Of a stretch of DNA of 51,789 nucleotides, positions 8,766 through 17,205 are shown in pieces; positions within the stretch are counted from its first letter, which is position 1; each line of letters begins with the position of its first letter. The DNA is from Alphaproteobacteria bacterium. GTDB lineage: Bacteria > Pseudomonadota > Alphaproteobacteria > Bin65. The notes under the pieces are model-generated. The model made no database searches and had not been told where the DNA came from. It was given only the letters and a program-made list of their open reading frames with translations. Location: assembly GCA_021776685.1 (NCBI GenBank), contig JAJFFJ010000133.1:1-51789 (forward strand). Reading direction: 5' to 3'. The translations under genes and the position numbers were made by a program.

Positions 8766-11234
8766 ATGCCGAATTCAGATACACCACCTGCGCCCCCTTC
8801 GGAGGCCACAGGCCCGAGCCTGTCACAGCTTGCCGCCGCGCATCCGGCGCCGACCGCGGGCGCCTATCTGGACGGCCTGAATACGCCGCAGCGGGAGGCA
8901 GTGGAAGCCCTGGACGGGCCGGTGCTGGTGCTGGCGGGCGCAGGCACGGGCAAGACCCGGGCGCTGACCACGCGACTGGCGCATATCCTCTCCAACAGGC
9001 TGGCCTGGCCGTCCCAGACGCTGGCGGTGACCTTCACCAACAAGGCGGCCCGCGCGATGCGCGAGCGGGTCGAGGGTCTGGTGGCGGACTTCCTGGGCCC
9101 GGGCGAGACCGAGAAGCTGTGGCTCGGCACTTTCCATTCGCTCTGCGCGCGCATCCTGCGGATGCATGCGGAGGAGCTGGATCTCAAGTCCAACTTCACC
9201 ATTCTGGATGTGGACGACCAGATCCGCCTTCTGAAGCAGCTTCTGGAAGCGGAGGACCTGGACGCCAAGAAGTGGCCGGCCCGGGTGCTGCACTCGATCA
9301 TCGAGCGGTGGAAGGACAAGGGCCTGCGCCCTGACCAATTGAAACCGGAAGATGGCGGTGAATTCGCCGCCGGGCGCACCCTCAAGCTCTACGCCGCATA
9401 TCAAGACCGGCTAAAGGCCTTGAACGCCGTCGATTTCGGCGACCTGCTGCTGCACAACATCACGCTTTTCACCCAGCATCCCGACGTACTGGAAAAGTGG
9501 CAGGACAAGTTCCGCTATCTGCTGGTGGACGAGTATCAGGATACCAACGTCGCGCAATATCTCTGGCTGCGCCTGCTCGCCCAGAAACACCGCAACATCT
9601 GCTGTGTGGGCGACGACGATCAGTCGATCTATGGCTGGCGCGGCGCCGAGGTGGGCAACATCCTCAAGTTCGAGCAGGATTTTCCCGGCGCCAAGGTGAT
9701 CCGCCTGGAGCAAAACTATCGCTCGACCCCTGCGATCCTGGCGGCGGCCTCACACCTGATCGCCAAGAACGAGGGCCGGCTCGGCAAGACGCTCTGGACC
9801 GAGGTGAATGAGGGCGACAAGCTCACCCTCCGCGGTCTGTGGGACGGCGAGGAAGAGGCCCGTGTCATCGCCGACCAGATCGAGGACCTGCAGCGCAAGC
9901 AGCACCTGCTCGACCAGATCGCGATTCTGGTGCGCGCCGGCTTCCAGACCCGGGAATTTGAAGAACGGTTCCTGACCCTGAATATCCCTTACCGGGTCAT
10001 CGGCGGCCCGCGCTTCTATGAACGGCGGGAAATCCGCGACGCCATCGCCTATATGCGCCTGATCAACCAGCCGGAGGACGATCTGGCCTTCGAGCGGATC
10101 GTCAACGTGCCCAAGCGCGGCATCGGCGACGCCACGGTGCGCGCCCTGCACCGGCTGGCCCGGGCGCAGAACATCCCGATGCTGGCCGCCGCCCTGGTGA
10201 TCGTCGAATCTGAAGAGCTCAAGCCTGCCTCCCGCAACGCCCTCAAGCGCTTTGTCGAGATGATCGGCCGATTCCGGGCCTTGGCGGACACGGTGGGTCA
10301 TGTGGAACTGGTGGAAACCGTGCTGGACGAAAGCGGCTATACCGAGATGTGGCAGAAGGAAAAGTCGCCTGACGCTCAGGGGCGCTTAGAGAATTTGCAG
10401 GAACTTGTCCGCGCTCTGGATGAATTCGAGAATGTCGGCGGCTTCCTCGAACATATCTCGCTTGTGATGGAAGCAGTCGAGGCGACCAGCGGCGATATGG
10501 TCAACGTTATGACACTCCACGCCGCCAAAGGCCTGGAGTTCGACACCGTTTTTCTGCCCGGATGGGAAGAGAAGGTATTTCCACACAATCGGGTGCTACT
10601 CGAGGGCGGCCAGGCAGGCATTGAGGAGGAGCGGCGGCTCGCTTACGTCGGAATTACGCGGGCCAGAAAAAACCTGCACATAAGCTTCGCCGCCAACCGG
10701 CGCATCCACAACCAGTGGCATAGCCAGAACCCCAGCCGCTTCATCGACGAGCTGCCGCCTGACCAGGTGGACGTGATGAGCCAGCAGGGCGTCTACGGCA
10801 GCGGCGCGGTCCACCGTCAGAATCCTTTCTCCGGCTACAGCTATGGCGAGGACGGCAACAAATATGCCGAGCTGGGCGAGGAGGATATTCCATTTGGTGT
10901 CCCCTCAACGCAAAACCAGTCCGGGGGCCGGGCAGGGCGCCCGCGGGGGCGCTGGCAGGCTCCCGACAAGGCCCATGATCCTGCCCCGGGCGCCGGCAGG
11001 GACCGCTATGCCTGGAACAAACGCCGGGCCAAGGCCCGCCAGGCCCCGGTCATCGACGCGGAGCCGGAATGGGTCAAAGCCTCAAAGGAGGCGGACTTCA
11101 AACAGGGCGAGCGCGTCTTCCACGACAAATTCGGCTACGGCGTCGTCAAATCCGTCGACGGCGACCGGCTCGAAGTCATTTTTGAGCACGGTGGGCGGAA
11201 GAAGGTGGTCGGGAGCTTTCTGGACAAGGCGTGA
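8766..11234 (+). CDS. uvrD: UvrD/PcrA-type DNA helicase
   Basis: This superfamily 1A 3'-5' helicase acts in nucleotide excision and mismatch repair and in clearing stalled RNA polymerase. In 822 residues it shows the Q motif LNTPQREAV (38-46), Walker A AGAGTGKT (57-64), LLVDEYQDTN, GDDDQSIYGWRGAE, EQNYRST, TLHAAKGLEFDTVFLPG and EEERRLAYVGITRARK, that is, all SF1 motifs in order. After a Gly/Pro/Arg-rich linker (about 700-760), the C-terminus FKQGERVFHDKFGYGVVKS is the Tudor-like domain of PcrA/UvrD. The length is slightly over the usual 720-790 because of the linker and an N-terminal extension. The alpha/beta hydrolase starts 6 bases after its stop, so the two are probably co-transcribed. Confidence 0.96.
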   Translation: MPNSDTPPAPPSEATGPSLSQLAAAHPAPTAGAYLDGLNTPQREAVEALDGPVLVLAGAGTGKTRALTTRLAHILSNRLAWPSQTLAVTFTNKAARAMRERVEGLVADFLGPGETEKLWLGTFHSLCARILRMHAEELDLKSNFTILDVDDQIRLLKQLLEAEDLDAKKWPARVLHSIIERWKDKGLRPDQLKPEDGGEFAAGRTLKLYAAYQDRLKALNAVDFGDLLLHNITLFTQHPDVLEKWQDKFRYLLVDEYQDTNVAQYLWLRLLAQKHRNICCVGDDDQSIYGWRGAEVGNILKFEQDFPGAKVIRLEQNYRSTPAILAAASHLIAKNEGRLGKTLWTEVNEGDKLTLRGLWDGEEEARVIADQIEDLQRKQHLLDQIAILVRAGFQTREFEERFLTLNIPYRVIGGPRFYERREIRDAIAYMRLINQPEDDLAFERIVNVPKRGIGDATVRALHRLARAQNIPMLAAALVIVESEELKPASRNALKRFVEMIGRFRALADTVGHVELVETVLDESGYTEMWQKEKSPDAQGRLENLQELVRALDEFENVGGFLEHISLVMEAVEATSGDMVNVMTLHAAKGLEFDTVFLPGWEEKVFPHNRVLLEGGQAGIEEERRLAYVGITRARKNLHISFAANRRIHNQWHSQNPSRFIDELPPDQVDVMSQQGVYGSGAVHRQNPFSGYSYGEDGNKYAELGEEDIPFGVPSTQNQSGGRAGRPRGRWQAPDKAHDPAPGAGRDRYAWNKRRAKARQAPVIDAEPEWVKASKEADFKQGERVFHDKFGYGVVKSVDGDRLEVIFEHGGRKKVVGSFLDKA

Positions 11235-11240
11235 GCGGCT

Positions 11241-12095
11241 ATGACCTTCTGGACTGACCTCAATACCGTTCCCCATACCCTCGGCTGGTGCGATGCCGGT
11301 GGGGTGCAGACGCGGTATCTGGAGGCGGGGGACGGACCGCGGACGCTGGTGCTGATGCATGGCGTCAACGGCCATCTGGAGGTGTTTCTGCGCAATGTGG
11401 CGGCCCACGTGGCGGCGGGCTTCCGGGTGATCGCGCTGGACCTGCTGGGCCACGGCTATACAGACAAGCCCTCAGGCAGCTACGAGATCGATGACTATCT
11501 GGCGCATCTGGACGCGTTTCTGGAAACCCGGGGCGTGGACCGGCTGAGCATCGGCGGCACTTCCCTGGGGGGCTGGATCGCGGCGCGCTTTGCGGCGCGG
11601 TACCCGGACCGGGTGGCGAGCCTCAGCCTGATCAGTTCCGGTGGGCTCACCTCCTACGCCGGGGTCATGGATAAGATCCGCACCCTGGGCACAGCGGCGA
11701 AGTCAGGCCGCGAGGCGGTGCGCGAGCGATTGGCGTTCGTCATCAAGCATGAGTCGAATATTACGGACGAGTTGGTGGACGCCCGCTGGGGCGTCTATCA
11801 GCGGCCGGATTATCAGGAAGCCCTGCCGCGGATACTCAGCCTGCAGGATCCGGAGATCCGCGCCCGCAACCTGCTGACCGAGGAGGAACTCGGCCGGGTG
11901 ACGGCGCCGACCCTGGTGCTGTGGACCGAGGACGACCCCACCGCGACCGTGGACGATGGCCGCCGCTATGCCGCCGCCATTCCGGGCGCACGCTTTGAAG
12001 TCTTCGACCAGTCTTCCCACATGCCCCAGCTCGAGGAACCAGAGAAGTTCAACGACCTCCACGTGGGCTTTCTGACCAGCGCGGTTCCTGCCTGA
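11241..12095 (+). CDS. Alpha/beta hydrolase (meta-cleavage hydrolase-like)
   Basis: A 284-residue alpha/beta-fold hydrolase. The oxyanion region is LVLMHGVNGH (37-45), the nucleophile elbow is GGTSLGGW with Ser108, the acid is Asp231 or Asp232 in LWTEDDPTATV, and the catalytic His is His260 in QSSHMPQLEEPEKF. The arrangement and size fit the group that includes C-C bond hydrolases of aromatic meta-cleavage pathways, but this group also contains esterases and haloalkane dehalogenases, so the substrate is unassigned. It lies 6 bases behind uvrD on the same strand. Downstream, a large inverted repeat separates it from the convergent cyclase operon. Confidence 0.85.
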   Translation: MTFWTDLNTVPHTLGWCDAGGVQTRYLEAGDGPRTLVLMHGVNGHLEVFLRNVAAHVAAGFRVIALDLLGHGYTDKPSGSYEIDDYLAHLDAFLETRGVDRLSIGGTSLGGWIAARFAARYPDRVASLSLISSGGLTSYAGVMDKIRTLGTAAKSGREAVRERLAFVIKHESNITDELVDARWGVYQRPDYQEALPRILSLQDPEIRARNLLTEEELGRVTAPTLVLWTEDDPTATVDDGRRYAAAIPGARFEVFDQSSHMPQLEEPEKFNDLHVGFLTSAVPA

Positions 12096-12120
12096 CACGC
12101 GTCCCGGCCGACCCGCGGGA

Positions 12121-12165
12121 GAGCCGGGAACCAGGGTCTTCGCTGGCCCGTCTGGTCCCCGGCTC
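12121..12165. repeat. Imperfect 14-base inverted repeat between convergent genes
   Basis: GAGCCGGGAACCAG at 12121-12134 and CTGGTCCCCGGCTC at 12152-12165 pair with a single mismatch across a 17-base loop. It sits between the stops of the alpha/beta hydrolase and the convergent cyclase gene. Without a T-tract it is not a standard intrinsic terminator. It resembles the dispersed palindromic intergenic repeats common in alphaproteobacteria, which can also stabilise mRNA ends or end transcription with Rho. Confidence 0.7.
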
Positions 12166-12210
12166 GGCCATTGGCCGTCCGGGGTGGTGTGATGCAAACG
12201 GACGGTGGCG

Positions 12211-13458
12211 CTATTCCGCTGCGGTTGCTGCCGCGACCGCTGCCTTTTCGCCGGTCAGGAAGAAGGTCTCCATCCTGCCCTTGCCTTTGACCTCGATCTC
12301 CCCGCGGGGTTCCAGATCGAAGTCATCGCGCACCAGTCCGGCGGTGTCGGCGCTGAGCTGGATGCGCCCGGCGGCGCCTGTGCTTTCCATGCGTGCCGCC
12401 ACATTCACGGTGTCGCCCCAGATGTCGTAGGCGAACTTGCGCTGGCCGATAACACCGGCGACCACGTCGCCGGTATGGATGCCGACGCGGATCTGCAGGT
12501 CTTCCCCGGTGTCGCGGGCGGCGTCCGCGGTCGCGTCGATCATCCGCAGGGCCAGGCGGGCGATTGCCTGAGCATGGTCTTCGCGGGGGGCGGGCAGGCC
12601 GGCCACCACCATATAGGCGTCGCCGATGGTCTTGATCTTCTCCAGGCCGTCCGCTTCCACCAGCGCGTCGAAGCGGCTGAAGATGTTGTTGAGCATCCTG
12701 ACCAGTGACTCGGCTGTGGAGCGCCCGGCCATATCGGTGAAGCCGACAATGTCTGCGAACAGGATCGTCACCGGCTTGTGGCTGTCGGCGATGACCTCCG
12801 GATTGTCCTTGAGACGGGCGGCGACCGCGGGCGGCATGATGTTGTGCAGCAGCGCTTCGGATTTGGCGTATTCGGCCTCAAGTGCTGCCTCGGCCCGGTC
12901 AACCGTGAAGCGGTAGGTCAAAGCGACCATCAGCAGGAATCCGGCGACGGATGCGCCGTTGATCACCGCAAAAACGACGACCCAGGCCAGTGGCAGCGGG
13001 TCGAGGGGCTGTGCGTAGAGGCCGTACACCAGCAGGCCGACGAAGGCCGTGGCGCTGGCGGCGATGATCAGATGCTGCATGCCGCGGCTGACCCATTCCG
13101 CCAGCGTCGCGTAAAGCAGTCCCACCAGTGCGAAAAGAAAGAATCCGGTGCCGAGCCCCGTATAGACGGTGATCAAGGTAATCCCGCAGATATTCTGGAT
13201 ATTTGAGAGCACAAAACCGAAGGCAGGGCGGCCGTTTACCAGCAGGACCAGATAGATGCAGGCGAGCAGCGTGCCGACTGCGTTGTAGGCAGCGAGCACG
13301 TGCTGGTCGAGCAGGAGAAAACCCAGGGCATAGAGCGCCTGGACGACCGCCCAGGCTGAGAAACCGAGCTTGGCGCCGATATGCATGCGCGCGATGCCGG
13401 GCGCCATATCGGGCGGCGTATGGCCGAACCAGGCGATCAGGCGTTGGAGGCTTGCCAT
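12211..13458 (-). CDS. Membrane-anchored class III adenylate cyclase (second of two)
   Basis: The 415-residue protein has a six-helix N-terminal membrane domain (about residues 32-182), a short helical linker (about 185-215, with AEYAKSEALLHNIMPPAVAA) and a class III cyclase domain (226-405). All catalytic residues are visible: metal aspartates D236 (LFADIVGFT) and D280 (GDAYMVVAG), adenine-specifying K276 and D345 (KFAYDIWGD), and transition-state N352 and R356 (VNVAARMES). It should therefore make cAMP. GAGGGG lies about 11 bases upstream. It follows the paralogous cyclase after 13 bases and ends in an Ala-rich tail. The two catalytic domains are nearly identical while the membrane domains have diverged. 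Confidence 0.93.
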   Translation of the reverse strand: MASLQRLIAWFGHTPPDMAPGIARMHIGAKLGFSAWAVVQALYALGFLLLDQHVLAAYNAVGTLLACIYLVLLVNGRPAFGFVLSNIQNICGITLITVYTGLGTGFFLFALVGLLYATLAEWVSRGMQHLIIAASATAFVGLLVYGLYAQPLDPLPLAWVVVFAVINGASVAGFLLMVALTYRFTVDRAEAALEAEYAKSEALLHNIMPPAVAARLKDNPEVIADSHKPVTILFADIVGFTDMAGRSTAESLVRMLNNIFSRFDALVEADGLEKIKTIGDAYMVVAGLPAPREDHAQAIARLALRMIDATADAARDTGEDLQIRVGIHTGDVVAGVIGQRKFAYDIWGDTVNVAARMESTGAAGRIQLSADTAGLVRDDFDLEPRGEIEVKGKGRMETFFLTGEKAAVAAATAAE

Positions 13459-13471
13459 CTTGCGTGACCCC

Positions 13472-14713
13472 TCAGGCCGTCGCCTGCATGGCGGCTTTTT
13501 CCCGGATCAGGAAGAATGTTTCCATCATGCCCTTGCCCTTGACCTCGATCTCGCCGCGGGCCTCCAGATCGAAGCCGTCCCGCAGCAATTCGGCGGTATC
13601 GGGGGTGATCTGAATGCGGCCGGCGATGCCGGTGCTTTCCATCCGGGCAGCGACATTCACGGTGTCGCCCCAGATGTCGTAGGCGAATTTACGCTGGCCG
13701 ATGACGCCGGCAATCACGTCACCGGAATGGATGCCCACGCGGATCTGCAGACGCTCACCGGTTTCCCGGGCTGCGGCTTCCGTCGCGGTCATCATGTGGA
13801 GCGCCAGGCGCGCGGTGGCCTGGGCATGGTCTTCCCGGTCTTCCGGCAGGCCGGCGACGACCATATAGGCATCGCCGATGGTCTTGATCTTCTCCAGCCC
13901 GATTTCCTCGACCAGCATGTCGAAGCGGCTGAAGATGTTGTTGAGCAGCTTGACCAGGGCATCGGGGCTGGAACGACTGGCCATATCCGTGAAGCCGACA
14001 ATATCTGCGAACAGGATGGTCACCGGCTTGTGGCTATCGGCGATCACCTCCGGGTTCTCTTTCAGGCGGGCGGCCACGGCGGGCGGCATGATGTTGTGCA
14101 GCAACGCTTCGGACTTGGCGTATTCCGCCTCCAGCGCGGTCTCCGCCCGGTCAACGGCCGTGTGATAGGTCAGGATCACGGAGACGATCAACAGGGCAAC
14201 GGTGGCCGCATTCACCACCGCAAACATGGTCACCCAGCCGAGGGGGATCGGCTGGACCGGCGCGACGTGGATGCCATAGACCGTCAGCGCGACGAAACCT
14301 ACGGTCATCAGCGCCATGATTGTCCCACGCACCCGCAGCGTCAGAAAGGCCGCCAGCGGCGTGTAGAGGGCGCCGATCAGCATGAACAGGAAAAAGCCGG
14401 GCTCAAGGCCCATATAGACCGTCGCCAGGACCGTCGCGACACTGACCTCCGATGTGATCATGATGAAGGCGGGCGCAGGCCGTCCCCGCACATGAAGCAT
14501 AAAGGCGGCAACGGAAATCACGGTGCTGGCGACGTTGTAATAACCGAGTACCAGCTGATCGAGATGGAAGAACACCGGCACCATCGAACTGTGCAAAATC
14601 ACACCGGCGGTGTAGCCCAGCTTTGCGCCAATATAGATGCGCGCATCGCCCCGCGGGATGTCCGACGGGACATGGGCGTACCAAGCGATGAGATGGCGAA
14701 AAAACGCAAACAT
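13472..14713 (-). CDS. Membrane-anchored class III adenylate cyclase (first of two)
   Basis: A 413-residue paralogue of the next gene with the same layout: about six membrane helices (30-185), a conserved linker ending SEALLHNIMPPAVAARLKEN, and a complete class III catalytic domain. Metal aspartates are D237 and D281, substrate residues K277 and D346 in KFAYDIWGD, and N353/R357 complete the site, so it should be an active adenylate cyclase. AGGGTCC lies upstream of the ATG. As the first gene of the pair it is divergent from the isomerase gene at 14815, and the roughly 100-base gap should hold the operon promoter. The membrane domain is probably a sensor or anchor; I recognise no named sensory family in it. 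Confidence 0.93.
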   Translation of the reverse strand: MFAFFRHLIAWYAHVPSDIPRGDARIYIGAKLGYTAGVILHSSMVPVFFHLDQLVLGYYNVASTVISVAAFMLHVRGRPAPAFIMITSEVSVATVLATVYMGLEPGFFLFMLIGALYTPLAAFLTLRVRGTIMALMTVGFVALTVYGIHVAPVQPIPLGWVTMFAVVNAATVALLIVSVILTYHTAVDRAETALEAEYAKSEALLHNIMPPAVAARLKENPEVIADSHKPVTILFADIVGFTDMASRSSPDALVKLLNNIFSRFDMLVEEIGLEKIKTIGDAYMVVAGLPEDREDHAQATARLALHMMTATEAAARETGERLQIRVGIHSGDVIAGVIGQRKFAYDIWGDTVNVAARMESTGIAGRIQITPDTAELLRDGFDLEARGEIEVKGKGMMETFFLIREKAAMQATA

Positions 14714-14814
14714 GGGCGGACCCTAGTCTATCGGCCACATTGTGGAAATGCGTGAGACCCCTGGGGATGATTTTGACTTTTGCGCGCCTGCGGCAGCGTG
14801 CTACCTCACGGCCC

Positions 14815-15450
14815 ATGACACAGCAAATCTCCTGGTACTACGACTTCGTTTCTCCCTACGCCTACCTCCAGTCGCACATGCTGGACCGGTTTGACGGCAA
14901 GGCTGAGATCACCTGCATCCCGGTGCTTTTTGCCGGGCTGCTGAACCATTGGGGGCAGCTGGGCCCGGCAGAGATGTCGACAAAGCGCATCTGGACCTAC
15001 CGCTTTTGCGCCTTCGCCGCCGAGCAGCAGGACGTGGCCTTCAAGCTGCCACCGTCCCACCCGTTCAATCCGGTGAATGTCCTCCGGCTGATGATCGCTG
15101 CGGGCAGCACCCGTGCGGCCATGCAGTCCGCCTTCGACTTTGTCTGGGGTGAGGGTCATGACCCTTCCGACGCCGACAATTTCATGATGCTGGCGGAACG
15201 GCTCGGGGTTTCCGATGCTCCGGCGCGGGTCAGTGATCAGGCGGTCAAGGACCAGCTGCGCGCCAATACCGAAAATGCGATTGCCGCCGGCGTCTATGGC
15301 GTGCCGACAATCCAGATCGACGAGGAGCTGTTCTGGGGCATGGATGGCACCGATTTCGCACTCGCCTATCTGGCCGATCCCGGGATTATGCAGACCGACA
15401 ACATGCAGCGCGCGGTCACGATGCCCGCGGCGGCGGAGCGGAAGCGCTAG
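14815..15450 (+). CDS. 2-hydroxychromene-2-carboxylate isomerase family protein (DsbA fold)
   Basis: This 211-residue protein has the DsbA-like thioredoxin fold of the HCCA isomerase/kappa glutathione transferase group. The N-terminus QISWYYDFVSPYAYL carries the family Ser (S13) in place of a redox Cys pair, and VYGVPTIQIDEELFWGMDG is the cis-proline loop typical of the family. HCCA isomerases act with glutathione in naphthalene breakdown, but many bacteria carry family members of unknown substrate. I use the ATG at 14815, since the family N-terminus begins right there; an upstream in-frame ATG would add 25 unlikely residues. A hairpin (GCGCGCC and GGCGCGC, 15460-15480) lies between it and prmA. 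Confidence 0.85.
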   Translation: MTQQISWYYDFVSPYAYLQSHMLDRFDGKAEITCIPVLFAGLLNHWGQLGPAEMSTKRIWTYRFCAFAAEQQDVAFKLPPSHPFNPVNVLRLMIAAGSTRAAMQSAFDFVWGEGHDPSDADNFMMLAERLGVSDAPARVSDQAVKDQLRANTENAIAAGVYGVPTIQIDEELFWGMDGTDFALAYLADPGIMQTDNMQRAVTMPAAAERKR

Positions 15451-15502
15451 ACAGTCCCCGCGCGCCGGTCCGGGGCGCGCCAGGCTGGGCAGCCGATCGA
15501 CA

Positions 15503-16387
15503 ATGACCCTGATCTGGACCATCGAAATCTACGTGCCTGCCGTGGCTGCGGACGCCTTTGAGGCGGCGGTGATGCCATTCTGCGACGTGGTGTCGGGCTT
15601 TGAAGTGCCGGACCAGCCGGATACCTGGCAGATCTACGGTCACGCCCCGGTTGCCCCCGACCATCCAGCTTTGACGGCGGCGCTTGCCGTGGCGGCGCTG
15701 ACCGCAGGGGTGGCGGCACCTGAACCCCGTGTGCTGCCGCTCGCGCCCATGGATTGGCTGGCGGAGAACCGCAAGTCCTTCGACCCGGTGCGTGCAGGCA
15801 GGTACTTCGTTCATGGAGATATGCATGACGGGCAGGTTCCGGCAGGGGCGATCCCGGTCAGGCTGAACGCGGGCCCCGCCTTTGGCTCCGGCACCCATGA
15901 AACCACGCGGGGCTGTTTGCTGGCTTTGGCGGATATGGCGCGGCGGGGATGGCGTCCGCAGCGGGTTCTGGATGTGGGCACGGGCTCCGGTATCCTCGCC
16001 ATCGCGGCAGCGCTGACCTGGCCGGGGATGGGGCGCGGCGCGATTTTGGCCAGCGATATCGATCCAATCGCAGTGCAGACGGCGGCCGACAATGCCCGCC
16101 GCAATGGTGTCGCCGGGGTCATGGAGTGCCGTGTGGCGACCGGGCTGACCGGGTTGCGGCGGCGTGCGCCGGCGGATCTCGCCTTCGCTAATATCCTGGC
16201 GGGGCCGCTGATCGACATGGCCGGCGATCTGGTACGAACCCTGGCACGTGGGGGAGCGTTGATCTTGTCGGGATTGCTGCAGCATCAGGCGGCGGGCGTG
16301 GATGCCGCCTATCGTGCGCGGCCGATGCGGCCGCTGCCGCCCATCATCCTGGGCGACTGGGTCACCCTTCGATACCGCCGTAGTTGA
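15503..16387 (+). CDS. prmA: Ribosomal protein L11 methyltransferase
   Basis: PrmA methylates ribosomal protein L11 using S-adenosylmethionine. In 294 residues the sequence shows a short N-terminal substrate-recognition domain (1-80), the family motif AGPAFGSGTHETTRGCLLAL (123-142), SAM motif I LDVGTGSGILAIAA (156-169), acidic motif II ASDIDPIAV, and a DLAFANILAGPL stretch matching the family NIL motif. The start is the ATG at 15503, where family similarity begins. It is downstream of the HCCA-like isomerase gene and upstream of the dioxygenase. Proximity of prmA to an aminopeptidase P gene, as here, recurs in alphaproteobacteria. Confidence 0.93.
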   Translation: MTLIWTIEIYVPAVAADAFEAAVMPFCDVVSGFEVPDQPDTWQIYGHAPVAPDHPALTAALAVAALTAGVAAPEPRVLPLAPMDWLAENRKSFDPVRAGRYFVHGDMHDGQVPAGAIPVRLNAGPAFGSGTHETTRGCLLALADMARRGWRPQRVLDVGTGSGILAIAAALTWPGMGRGAILASDIDPIAVQTAADNARRNGVAGVMECRVATGLTGLRRRAPADLAFANILAGPLIDMAGDLVRTLARGGALILSGLLQHQAAGVDAAYRARPMRPLPPIILGDWVTLRYRRS

Positions 16388-16473
16388 GCCACAGAAATGT
16401 GATTTGTCCGTCGCCGTCGATCCGTCCATCTGGAAATGCACCATCTGGACAGGAAATGGCAGGAGGTTAACCC

Positions 16474-17103
16474 ATGTCCACCCGCATCCATCGCCGCGCC
16501 TTGCTCGCAGGCGCCGCTGCAGCAGGAATAGTCGTTCCGGCAGCGGCCCGGGCGCTGCTGCTGACCCCGCGCCAGACGGAAGGTCCTTTTTATCCAGACC
16601 GCATGCCGCCGGATATCGATGCGGATCTGCTGCGGGTTCCCGGGCGTAAACCCTATGCCAAAGGGAAGGTGGCCCACGTACGTGGCCGGGTGCTCAATCG
16701 TCGGGGCAGCCCGCTGGCGGGCATCAAAGTGGAGATTTGGCAGTGCGACGGGGCAGGCCGCTATCACCATAGCGGGGACGCCCGTTCAGACGGGCAGCGG
16801 GCCGACCCGGATTTTCAGGGCTATGGCCATGTGGTGACCCGGCGGGATGGCGCTTTCGCCTTCCGCACCATCCGGCCTGTGGAATATCCCGGCCGGACGC
16901 CGCACATCCATTTCAAGCTGACGCGGGGGGATCGGCATCTCCTCACCACCCAAATGTATTTGGCGGGTAACCCCGGCAATATCGGCGACGGCCTCTATCA
17001 AAGCCTGTCGTCAGCAGGCAAGCGCGCGGTCACGGTCGCATTCAAGCCCGCCGATACCGTGGAGACGGGTGCGCTGCTCGGCGTGTTCGACATTGTCCTG
17101 TAG
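16474..17103 (+). CDS. Secreted intradiol ring-cleavage dioxygenase-like protein
   Basis: The 209-residue protein resembles the beta subunit of protocatechuate 3,4-dioxygenase and related intradiol enzymes, which open catechol-type rings with non-haem Fe(III). The four expected iron ligands are visible: Y97 (GRYHH), Y138 (PVEYPGR), H144 and H146 (TPHIHFKL). QTEGPFYPDRMPPDID precedes them, as in the family. The N-terminus TRIHRRALLAGAAAAG has a twin-arginine pattern, so export folded through Tat is likely; this separates it from cytoplasmic catabolic enzymes. AGGAGG lies 7 bases before the ATG. No partner alpha subunit or beta-ketoadipate genes are nearby, and exported members of this group are mostly uncharacterised. 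Confidence 0.87.
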   Translation: MSTRIHRRALLAGAAAAGIVVPAAARALLLTPRQTEGPFYPDRMPPDIDADLLRVPGRKPYAKGKVAHVRGRVLNRRGSPLAGIKVEIWQCDGAGRYHHSGDARSDGQRADPDFQGYGHVVTRRDGAFAFRTIRPVEYPGRTPHIHFKLTRGDRHLLTTQMYLAGNPGNIGDGLYQSLSSAGKRAVTVAFKPADTVETGALLGVFDIVL

Positions 17104-17120
17104 CATGGTCCTGTAGCAGG

Positions 17121-17147
17121 AAAAAAAGGCGGCGCCGAAGCGCCGCC
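17121..17147 (-). terminator. Strong Rho-independent terminator of the DUF1127-like gene
   Basis: On the minus strand GGCGGCGC and GCGCCGCC form a perfect 8-base stem closed by a TTCG tetraloop and followed directly by seven T. It lies about 74 bases past the stop of the DUF1127-like gene. On the plus strand there is no T-tract, so it serves the minus strand. Confidence 0.93.
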
Positions 17148-17205
17148 AGTCAGGGAGAAGAGAGGTCAGAGAGGATAGGTGGGGCCACCTGGTGATGGCC
17201 CCCGG
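17121..17205 (-). ncRNA. Candidate 3'-UTR small RNA downstream of the DUF1127-like gene
   Basis: Between the gene's stop and its terminator the minus strand holds a 7-base hairpin (GGGGCCA/TGGCCCC, 17181-17202). After it comes an unstructured, purine-poor stretch of about 33 bases (17148-17180) with CCTCTCTGACCTCTC and CTTCTCCC, and then the terminator hairpin. C/U-rich, anti-Shine-Dalgarno-like segments between hairpins behind a DUF1127 gene are the layout of the alphaproteobacterial cuckoo/CcsR small RNAs, which are processed from DUF1127 transcripts. The exact CCUCCUCCC motif is not present, so the match is by architecture only. Confidence 0.4.

Noticed and set aside
12121-12165. An intrinsic terminator for the convergent hydrolase and cyclase genes
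   Set aside because: The stem is strong, but neither strand has a T-tract after it and the 17-base loop is long, so I list it as a repeat.
13370-14755. A 461-codon open frame opposite the cyclase genes
   Set aside because: It mirrors the repeated cyclase sequence and has no domain or ribosome site; a similar mirror frame lies opposite the second cyclase.
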